A stretch of 10,867 nt of DNA, taken from contig JAILIO010000050.1 in assembly GCA_024695225.1 (NCBI GenBank), positions 1-10,867 on the forward strand. The letters run 5' to 3'. The stretch is from Lachnospiraceae bacterium. Its GTDB lineage: Bacteria > Bacillota > Clostridia > Lachnospirales > Lachnospiraceae. Shown here one piece after another: positions 1 to 6,038 of the stretch. The notes beneath the pieces were generated by a model. The model saw only the letters and a program-made list of their open reading frames with translations. It was not told where the DNA came from and did no database searches. The number at the start of each line of letters is the position of its first letter. The stretch's first letter is position 1. The translations under genes were made by a program, and so were the position numbers.

Positions 1-1927
1 TGAGATAGCAGCACATCGCTGCGTTCACATTTCCATAACAGGCCGCATCGTATGGGAGATTTATGCACATGAGCACCGTCTTCTTCCCGGCCTCACGGGC
101 TGAATCCATAGCCCTTGCGAGTTCCTTATTTCTCACGGCCATCTGACTTACGATAATGATGACGTCTGCGGATTCCATCTCCTGTCTGAACGCCTCGTCA
201 TCTGCATTCAATTTTTCATAATTATAAAAAACGATATGACTGTCCGTCAGAAGCCTCTTCCCGCGAAGCCTGCTGATACAGCATTCGTAGGTGGCTTTTC
301 TCTTTTCCTCCGGATACAGCAGAAGAATGTTTTCACCGGAGCCGCCGTCCAGAGGCAGAACGCCATCATTTTTCATAAGGGTGACCGCCTGCTGAGCTAT
401 GTCCCACTGGGTCTTCTGATGCTCTTCCGTGGCGATCTCCCCCATGGCCTTTTCAACATGTTCATCGGGATCCGCGATGGGCTTTATGTCCATGATCCCA
501 CGCTTGATCTTCAGTTTGAGGATCCGCATAACCGACTCGTCTATCCTCTGCGGGTCGATGGCGCCGATCTCCGCGCGCTCCACCAGTTTCTGCAGGTACT
601 CTTCCTCTGTAGGGAATGTATTTACACGGTCTCCTTTGTACAGGTTCATGGCGCAGAGTATTATATCCGCTCCGGCGTTTATTGCCATCTGAGTGGCATC
701 CACCCGGTCGAAATGGTTCTCAATGGCATCCATATCGATGGCGTCGGTAATGATTATCCCTTCGAAGCCCATCTCATCCCGAAGGAGTTCCGTGAGGATC
801 TTGTGAGACAGGGTTGCCGGGAGATACACTTCCTTGCCGTCCTGCTTTGAGATGTAGGTTTTCTTCTCTATCTCGGGGTACTGAATGTGGGCGGTCATTA
901 TCATATCGGCGCCCCGGTCGATCCCCTCCCGAAAGGGGATGAGCTCGCATTCCTTGAGACCTGCCATATCCAGCCCGGACATGGGAAGGCCGGTGTGGCT
1001 GTCCTGGGCCACATTTCCATGACCGGGGAAATGCTTGAGCGCCGTGAGAAGCCCCTGCTCCCTAAGCCCTTCCACAAACACACCCACATAGTCCGCAGTC
1101 ATTTGCGGATCATCGGAAAATGAGCGCACGCCAATAATAGTGTTGTTGGGGTTATTATTCACGTCACAGACCGGGGCAAAGTCCACATTGAAGCCAAGGG
1201 CCTTTATTTCCTTTCCTATGATCCCGGCGCACAGTTCGGCATTTTTAAGATCCCCTGTGGCGGCAATCGCCATGTTTCCCGGGGTCACGCTGCCGTAGAT
1301 CACGCGGTTCACATATCCGCCCTCCTGGTCAACGGACACGAACATGGGAATCGAAAGTTCAGACGCCAAGGCGGCCTTCTGTATCCGGTCTGTCATTTTT
1401 ACAGTCTGAGGGATATTGTCGATATTTCCCAGATACAGGAGGACCCCTCCGAAGCCGTATTTTTTGAAGATAGCCTCGTATTCCTCGTTGAACCCGTCCG
1501 TCAGATAGGTATTGTCAGGGTCGGAGCGAAGGGTCACTATCATCATCTGGGTGAGCTTTTGCTGAAGGGTCATCTTGGAGAGAAGATATTTTGCGTAGGC
1601 ATTTATCCCCTCTTCAGACATGGAAGCCAGCGGGGTTTCAGGGGGCAGCACATACTCATCGCCGCCGGGAGCTGCATTTTCGGGGTCTGACAGATCACCG
1701 TTCCCCTGTCCCTCATTTGTCTCATCAGAACCCTCTCCGGAACCACCATCGGGTCCGGTACCATCGGGATTATGCCCCTGATCCAGGTCGTTTCCCGTCT
1801 GCTCATCCCATATATTGTCTGCATCACGCCCCTGACCCGATCTGATTATCAGGCCTACCGCCGTGACTCCGGTTACGGCCGCCAGCACCGCCAGGGTGAC
1901 GGCAACTGCTATCATCAGTTTTTTCAT
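1..1927 (-). CDS. nagZ: GH3 beta-N-acetylhexosaminidase, NagZ type, membrane-anchored (3' end cut by window)
   Basis: Read on the minus strand from ATG at 1927; 642 codons are visible and the frame is still open at base 1. The enzyme should remove non-reducing N-acetylglucosamine from peptidoglycan fragments or similar glycans outside the membrane. Seen: a hydrophobic N-terminal segment (about residues 3-28) with no lipobox Cys, a Gly/Asp/Glu-rich linker (about 30-80), then the GH3 barrel with VDQEGG, NVDFAPVCDV, KHFPGHG (298-304), D309-S-H311 and TDAIDM with D395. The DSH pair is the NagZ-specific Asp-His acid/base dyad and D395 the expected nucleophile. Their 86-residue spacing equals that of B. 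subtilis NagZ (D232, D318 from memory). A second domain starts near 450 and ends out of view; by analogy some 75-80 residues are missing. GGAG at 1940-1943 is the likely ribosome binding site. The gene follows the AEC permease on the same strand with no clear terminator between. Confidence 0.9.
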   Translation of the reverse strand, partial: MKKLMIAVAVTLAVLAAVTGVTAVGLIIRSGQGRDADNIWDEQTGNDLDQGHNPDGTGPDGGSGEGSDETNEGQGNGDLSDPENAAPGGDEYVLPPETPLASMSEEGINAYAKYLLSKMTLQQKLTQMMIVTLRSDPDNTYLTDGFNEEYEAIFKKYGFGGVLLYLGNIDNIPQTVKMTDRIQKAALASELSIPMFVSVDQEGGYVNRVIYGSVTPGNMAIAATGDLKNAELCAGIIGKEIKALGFNVDFAPVCDVNNNPNNTIIGVRSFSDDPQMTADYVGVFVEGLREQGLLTALKHFPGHGNVAQDSHTGLPMSGLDMAGLKECELIPFREGIDRGADMIMTAHIQYPEIEKKTYISKQDGKEVYLPATLSHKILTELLRDEMGFEGIIITDAIDMDAIENHFDRVDATQMAINAGADIILCAMNLYKGDRVNTFPTEEEYLQKLVERAEIGAIDPQRIDESVMRILKLKIKRGIMDIKPIADPDEHVEKAMGEIATEEHQKTQWDIAQQAVTLMKNDGVLPLDGGSGENILLLYPEEKRKATYECCISRLRGKRLLTDSHIVFYNYEKLNADDEAFRQEMESADVIIIVSQMAVRNKELARAMDSAREAGKKTVLMCINLPYDAACYGNVNAAMCCYL

Positions 1928-1997
1928 ATATATCCAAATCTCCGGATGAGAGACTATTCACTTCTCATCATAATCAAAATACGCTCACACTGAAGAA

Positions 1998-2003
1998 ATG
2001 ATA
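1998..2003 (-). promoter_or_regulatory. Possible -10 box for the NagZ-type gene
   Basis: On the minus strand a TGa-TATCAT extended -10-like element lies about 70 bases upstream of the start codon. No good -35 box is seen, so the gene may instead be read through from the permease upstream. Confidence 0.2.
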
Positions 2004-2060
2004 TCACAGTATCTCCGGACAGACACATACTGCGTCCTCAAAGGGCCGCATCCCGGATCC

Positions 2061-2124
2061 CATTTACACATCAGGACCACAGCACCGGGCCTCATTTACA
2101 CATCGGGGTCACAACACCGGATCT
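2061..2124. repeat. Two tandem copies of a 32-bp repeat
   Basis: Copies at 2061-2092 and 2093-2124 match at 26 of 32 positions, and all six differences are transitions. Each begins with CATTTACACATC on the plus strand. The bases just before the first copy (CCGGATCC) resemble the end of a unit, suggesting a third, decayed copy. The array lies between the permease stop and the NagZ start, is non-coding, and shows no obvious terminator. Confidence 0.8.
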
Positions 2125-2135
2125 TGTCTGAATCC

Positions 2136-3308
2136 TCACAGGAATGCGCAGACCACAGGGATCGTAAAGATACAGGCGGCTGTGGACAGGAGGATCCCCT
2201 GGGAAAGCTCCTCTCCGTTCAGCCCGATCTCCTTTGCCCGCATGAGGGGGAGATTCCCTCCGGGAAGCGATGACATGACCGCCAGAGTCCCCAGTACCAG
2301 CGGGTCTGTGATGAACACCCTGAGCACCGTAACGATCACCACAGGCAGCACCAGCATCCTGATCAGCAGGAACAGATACATTCTCTTATTTCCGAAAAGA
2401 GCCCTGAAGCCGGACAGGGCCAGCGCTCCCCCGAGGACCGCCATGGACAGGAACACCGTGGCATTGGCGGAATACTCGACCACATCATTTATTATCATGG
2501 GGAACTGCGGGTCATACAGGTAAATAAAGACTGCGATGACGGAGCTGATGGTCCCCATATTGAAGAGCTCCCGTATATTGAAATTGCTTTTCGCTTCTGC
2601 CCTGCTGCCCGGTGCGTTCGCAGCTTTCCTGTCTGAACTTGCACCGATCTCTGCTCCCTGTGCGCTACCGGTCTTCCTGTCTGATGCTGCACCGAATTCT
2701 GCTCCCGGAGCGCTCTCAGCTTTCCTGTCTGATGCTGCACTGAGTTCTGCTCCCTGTGTGCTATCGGTCTTAATCTCCGACATTGCCACTGCGGGCCGGG
2801 GGCTTTGCAACTCACCATCATCCTGCCCCGGTTCAGCCTCCGACTCATTCTTTGCCTTGGAGAGAACATATATGCCCAGGGTGTAGAAGATCAGGTTGTA
2901 GAGGAGGCAGCCCACTGTCACATAGATCAGGGATTCATTTCCAAGAACTGCAGAACACACAGGCAGTCCGATAAATCCGATATTCCCGAAAATGGACAAC
3001 ATTTTGAAAGTGTATCTCTCTTTATCCGGAATCCTCATCAAAGGCGGGATCAGAAATGCCCCCAGGATCAAAACTGCGAACATGAAACCCGAAACCAGTA
3101 TGGCTTCTATGAGTGTCGCCATCGACATCCGGTGGTCCAGGGATATGGCGGCGTTCAGCATCATGCAAGGGTTACATACGTTCACCACGATCCACGAGCA
3201 GGATTTCTGTGCATGCTCATCAAACACTTCTTTTCTGCAGGCGATGTATCCCACCATCACCAGTATGAATATAACCACCATTTCAAATATGAGAGTCAGC
3301 ATGTTCAT
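2136..3308 (-). CDS. AEC-family (auxin efflux carrier type) permease with a repeat-expanded central loop
   Basis: A 390-residue membrane protein of the Mem_trans/AEC fold, whose members export or exchange organic acids and similar small molecules; the substrate cannot be told from sequence. Seen: about five hydrophobic segments before residue 155 and about five after 245, with the typical VNVCNPCMMLNAAIS region near 45 and MSSLPGGNLPLMRAKEIG near the C-terminus. Usual family length is about 310; the excess is a hydrophilic Ala/Ser/Glu/Lys loop (about 155-240) between the two halves. It contains three 16-residue repeats (182-229; pattern S-A-x-G-A-E-x-G-A-A-S-D-R-K) encoded by 48-bp DNA repeats. 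The first ATG is chosen because AAAGGA lies 8 bases upstream (3317-3322). That ATG overlaps the TGA of a possible leader peptide. The loop is predicted cytoplasmic, so the expansion probably does not block transport. Confidence 0.88.
   Translation of the reverse strand: MNMLTLIFEMVVIFILVMVGYIACRKEVFDEHAQKSCSWIVVNVCNPCMMLNAAISLDHRMSMATLIEAILVSGFMFAVLILGAFLIPPLMRIPDKERYTFKMLSIFGNIGFIGLPVCSAVLGNESLIYVTVGCLLYNLIFYTLGIYVLSKAKNESEAEPGQDDGELQSPRPAVAMSEIKTDSTQGAELSAASDRKAESAPGAEFGAASDRKTGSAQGAEIGASSDRKAANAPGSRAEAKSNFNIRELFNMGTISSVIAVFIYLYDPQFPMIINDVVEYSANATVFLSMAVLGGALALSGFRALFGNKRMYLFLLIRMLVLPVVIVTVLRVFITDPLVLGTLAVMSSLPGGNLPLMRAKEIGLNGEELSQGILLSTAACIFTIPVVCAFL
2622..2765 (-). repeat. Three 48-bp tandem repeats inside the permease gene
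   Basis: Units at 2622-2669, 2670-2717 and 2718-2765 are diverged copies, with a further partial unit on the low-coordinate side (start of A-N-A-P-G). Each encodes 16 residues containing G-A-E and S-D-R-K, so copy-number change keeps the reading frame. The units carry many substitutions, some silent and some conservative (L/F/I after GAE), so the array is not brand new. Confidence 0.9.
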
Positions 3309-3433
3309 AGTTTTATTCCTTTATATCCTTCAAGTCCATTTAATCCTTCAAGTTCTTTAAATCCTTCAAGTTCTTTAAATCCTTCAAGTCCATTAAATCC
3401 TTCAAGTCCATTTAATCTTTTAAGTCCGGGCAT
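3305..3433 (-). CDS. Possible 42-residue repeat leader peptide, translationally coupled to the permease
   Basis: On the minus strand ATG at 3433 opens 42 codons ending in TGA at 3307-3305, which shares ATGA with the permease start. The product is almost wholly built of six-residue units (N-G-L-E-G-F, K-E-L-E-G-F and variants), because the DNA is an 18-bp tandem array. For it: the start-stop overlap typical of coupled genes, an in-frame stop (TAA) right before its ATG, and a candidate promoter about 88 bases upstream. Against it: no good Shine-Dalgarno before its ATG, and an 18-bp array without internal stops is open by default. A second minus frame inside the array is also open (units of L-K-D/L-K-N from internal ATGs), as is the plus strand. 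No known family is recognised. Confidence 0.3.
   Translation of the reverse strand: MPGLKRLNGLEGFNGLEGFKELEGFKELEGLNGLEGYKGIKL
3317..3322 (-). promoter_or_regulatory. Ribosome binding site of the AEC permease
   Basis: AAAGGA on the minus strand, 8 bases before the ATG at 3308. It decides for the first Met of M-N-M. It lies within the last codons of the possible leader peptide and directly after the 18-bp repeat array. Confidence 0.75.
3325..3432. repeat. Array of 18-bp tandem repeats in the permease leader
   Basis: Five well-kept units (3325-3342, 3343-3360, 3361-3378, 3379-3396, 3397-3414) and one decayed unit (3415-3432). Plus-strand consensus is ATCCTTCAAGTCCATTTA. The third and second units share TTCTTTAA instead of TCCATTTA, so one arose from the other. 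On the minus strand each unit carries GAAGGA, a Shine-Dalgarno-like string, followed by TTTAATG or similar. The array ends 16 bases before the permease ATG, so its length sets the distance between promoter and start codon. Confidence 0.93.
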
Positions 3434-3527
3434 TTATTTACATATGGGTGATCTTGCCGGTTTCAGACAATTCCCCGTTCTGATCGGCACACCGCAACCA
3501 TTGTCCCGACTGTCACTGCCTTCAACA

Positions 3528-3555
3528 ACTATATTCCTTTTTCAATTTGTTTCAA
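3528..3555 (-). promoter_or_regulatory. Candidate promoter for leader ORF and permease
   Basis: On the minus strand TTGAAA (3555-3550) and TATAGT (3533-3528) are separated by 16 bases, a good sigma-A match. Transcription would start near 3521, leaving an untranslated stretch of about 88 bases before the possible leader ATG at 3433. This would let the permease be expressed apart from the kinases. Confidence 0.5.
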
Positions 3556-3576
3556 CTGTAAACGCACGATCGCAAA

Positions 3577-3683
3577 GTTCTCTGCTGGATCACCTGAGCC
3601 AATTCTGTAAGACATGTACCAATGGTTTCATCGTAAGAATCTTCGTGTTCTCTGTGGGATCACCTGAGATAATTCTGTAAGAC
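3577..3683 (-). repeat. Pair of 37-bp direct repeats: the 3' end of the kinase gene and a copy beyond its stop
   Basis: The copies at 3577-3613 and 3647-3683 match at 33 of 37 positions and are offset by 70 bases. The 3647-3683 copy encodes the last residues and stop of the kinase (V-L-Q-N-Y-L-R-stop). The other, in its own frame, reads V-L-Q-N-W-L-R-stop. Confidence 0.85.
3590..3646 (-). pseudogene. Remnant of a second receiver-domain C-terminus
   Basis: In the frame set by V-L-Q-N-W-L-R-stop (stop at 3592-3590), the codons just upstream read L-T-M-K-P-L-V-H. The intact kinase ends L-A-K-P-I-A-H, five more residues, then V-L-Q-N-Y-L-R. The remnant therefore keeps the receiver Lys-Pro and the terminal heptapeptide but lacks the five residues between. 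It has no start or upstream domain; further upstream lies the 3' end of the intact kinase. It is best read as the scar of a tandem paralogue lost by recombination, or a short slipped duplication. The match is short, so the call is moderate. Confidence 0.5.
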
Positions 3684-6038
3684 CGCCGTCAGCTTTGCAT
3701 GGGCGATCGGCTTTGCCAGATACGCAGCGAAGCCTTCTCCCAGATACATCTGCTCGGCGCCTGATATGACATTTGCGGTCAGCACGACCACGGGAGTCTC
3801 ACTGTTCCTGTTATTTTCTTCTGCCCGAAGAAGCCTCAGCGTTTCAACGCCGTCCAGCCCGGGCATCATATGATCCATAAACACCAGATCGTAATCATTT
3901 TCGGCCAGCATTTTGAGGGCATCCCGGCCGGAAGTGGCTATGTCTATGCGCATGCGGCTGTGTTTCAGAAGTCCCCTGAACACCACCAGATTCGTCATAT
4001 TGTCGTCAACTGCAAGGATCCGCTTCCCCTGAGCCCTGAAGGCTGCAAGGGCGTCCCTGTCACGGACCCTGCTCATGGAAGTCCTGACAAACTCGCCCAT
4101 AGGACGAGGATCCGACACCTTCTGAGGTATCCTCACCGTAAATGTGGACCCTTCCCCGTAAACGCTCTCTGCCAGGATCTCCCCGTTCATGGTCTCAACC
4201 AGTCGCTTGGTGATGGCCAGGCCCAGCCCCGTTCCTTCTATGCTGTTATTTCTGCCTTCATCCGCGCGGGAATAGGCGTCGAAGATGTACTGCATCTCCT
4301 CTTTCTTTATGCCCATGCCGGTGTCTGTTACGGAGAAGCTGAAAATAAATCTTTCGTCCCTGTAATCCCCTCTGGCCTCCATGGTGACACTGCCCTTTTC
4401 CGTATATTTGACGGCATTTGTCAATATATTCAGCATGATCTGCCTGATACGGGAGACGTCTCCGCACAGGCCCGCAGGGATATCGGAAGAAATATTGAGA
4501 TTGAAATCCAGTTTCTTGTCCGCGGCGCTGCGCTCCATCAGGACGCAGACATCGTTGAACAGAGAAGCGGTCTGATAGGGATTTTCGTTCATCTCTATCC
4601 TGCCGTTCTCCATCCGGGTGAAATCGATTATGTCATCTATAAGCGCCACAAGGGTATTGCCTGCGTTGCTGAGGTCCATGGAATACTCCAGGACCAGATC
4701 ATTTGCGGTCTCGCGCCTGATCATCTCGTTCATACCCAGGATCGTATTTACAGGTGTCCTGATCTCATGGCTCATACCGGAAAGGAACCTGCGTCCTTCT
4801 TCAGAAGCCCTTGTAGCAGCCGTCACTTCGGCTCTGGCCGTGGAGAGTTCAATGCAGGTGTTCAATATTGCCATGATCATCACCACCAGAAGTCCGTAAA
4901 CAACGGATCCGGAGAACATATTAAAGCTTGTGTAATACAGCGCCACCACTTCCATAATGCCTGTAAGCGCCAGGAACCCAAGGGATGACACCACCAGCAG
5001 ATACCCACTCACCCGTTTTCTCACAATATCCATGATCAGACTGAAGACTATCAAACAAATGGACAAAATGACCACCGTCACCAGCACCGGCTCGTACTGT
5101 GAATAATAGACGATCTCAGTGATATCCAGCACGACTGCCACGAGTCCCGACATGACAGATATCCATTCGGCAGCACTGAATATCTTGTGATACCGGCCAT
5201 CCTGGATACTGTCGATATAACACAGAATGGGAATGATCATGAAGTTTTCCATCACATAGGCTGCGTTCTGGGCTGAACCGTCATCATTGAAAATAAACTG
5301 TCTGAAGGGATTATCTACCGGATTGTCCAGGAATTTCCAGCATCCGATCACCAGAACTCCCGTCAGCAGATAGACGAGGGGGGATCTTATTTTCGCTTTA
5401 AGGGAGTAGATCGCGAGCATTATCATGGTGATGGCGGCGATAAATGTCATGGTGAGCGCAGCGATCACCACCGCCATCCTGCGGGCAAAATAATGGATCC
5501 ATATCCCAAGTTGGTCTCCCAGGAAGATCTCCCCGGCGTTCCTGTCATAAAAAGCGTTGGAATACATCTCGATCCGCATGACTGATCCACTGTCTGCGGT
5601 CCCGACCATGCAGAAGAGATACGCGTTTGCAGAGGGCCTTCCGTCTCTGGCCTGCAGGTTTCCGTCACTGCCAAGCCCATCATACCCTACGGCACGGCTG
5701 TTCACGTAGATAGTGCGCAGTTCATCGTCAATAAACACAGCCACATCCTGCTGAAGCCCGTATACCGAAATATACATACCATCCTCCTCGATCTCCGGGA
5801 GAACAGCTTCCAGGGTAATAAACCCGTCTTCGCTCTTAAGGGATGAAGGCAGGGTCACAGATTCCCTGCTGCCGTCCTTGTATATCCTTTCCCATCCTGA
5901 ATTGAGGCTTTCACACCTGAGCTCGCCCTCAAAAAACGTATTCTTAATAAACCCGTTGGCAAGCACCACATAAAGCGCTATCCCGCCCAGGATCACAATA
6001 AATATGAGTAAGAATTGATATGCTTTTTTGCTTATCAT
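3660..6038 (-). CDS. 7TM hybrid sensor histidine kinase, catalytically intact
   Basis: A 792-residue membrane kinase that should autophosphorylate on His and pass phosphate to its own receiver. Domains in order: TM1 (about 8-30); an extracytoplasmic beta-sandwich-like region (about 38-183, GWERIYKDG, VAVFIDDELR) like the 7TMR-DISM ligand-binding domains; seven further TM segments (about 187-400); HisKA with SHEIRTP and H424; HATPase with N-box N541, G1 DTGMGI from D572 and G2 GTGLGL from G602; receiver with D678/D679, phospho-acceptor D722 and K776. There is no DNA-binding output domain, so a separate regulator or phosphotransfer protein is expected outside the window. The ATG overlaps the stop of the upstream kinase gene (ATGA, 6038-6035), and GAGGAAGG lies just before it, so the two are co-translated. 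The ligand is unknown; sugar is a family-based guess. Confidence 0.92.
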   Translation of the reverse strand: MISKKAYQFLLIFIVILGGIALYVVLANGFIKNTFFEGELRCESLNSGWERIYKDGSRESVTLPSSLKSEDGFITLEAVLPEIEEDGMYISVYGLQQDVAVFIDDELRTIYVNSRAVGYDGLGSDGNLQARDGRPSANAYLFCMVGTADSGSVMRIEMYSNAFYDRNAGEIFLGDQLGIWIHYFARRMAVVIAALTMTFIAAITMIMLAIYSLKAKIRSPLVYLLTGVLVIGCWKFLDNPVDNPFRQFIFNDDGSAQNAAYVMENFMIIPILCYIDSIQDGRYHKIFSAAEWISVMSGLVAVVLDITEIVYYSQYEPVLVTVVILSICLIVFSLIMDIVRKRVSGYLLVVSSLGFLALTGIMEVVALYYTSFNMFSGSVVYGLLVVMIMAILNTCIELSTARAEVTAATRASEEGRRFLSGMSHEIRTPVNTILGMNEMIRRETANDLVLEYSMDLSNAGNTLVALIDDIIDFTRMENGRIEMNENPYQTASLFNDVCVLMERSAADKKLDFNLNISSDIPAGLCGDVSRIRQIMLNILTNAVKYTEKGSVTMEARGDYRDERFIFSFSVTDTGMGIKKEEMQYIFDAYSRADEGRNNSIEGTGLGLAITKRLVETMNGEILAESVYGEGSTFTVRIPQKVSDPRPMGEFVRTSMSRVRDRDALAAFRAQGKRILAVDDNMTNLVVFRGLLKHSRMRIDIATSGRDALKMLAENDYDLVFMDHMMPGLDGVETLRLLRAEENNRNSETPVVVLTANVISGAEQMYLGEGFAAYLAKPIAHAKLTAVLQNYLR

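Noticed and set aside
3325..3432. 18-bp array as a CRISPR or plasmid-type iteron origin
   Set aside because: Units abut with no spacers, and there is no replication initiator gene or AT-rich origin context.
2805..3680. Plus-strand frame with N-P-S-S-x-x repeats
   Set aside because: It runs antisense through the permease and the 18-bp array; the repeats are open only because an 18-bp unit without stops stays open. No start signal is seen.
3577..3683. 37-bp direct repeats as attachment sites or target-site duplications of a mobile element
   Set aside because: Only 33 bases lie between them, with no integrase or transposase; the coding match to the kinase end explains them better.
3870..4988. 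Long plus-strand open frame of 372 codons opposite the intact kinase
   Set aside because: It is the complement of a clearly conserved kinase/receiver coding region, has no recognisable domain, and reflects codon bias on the other strand.
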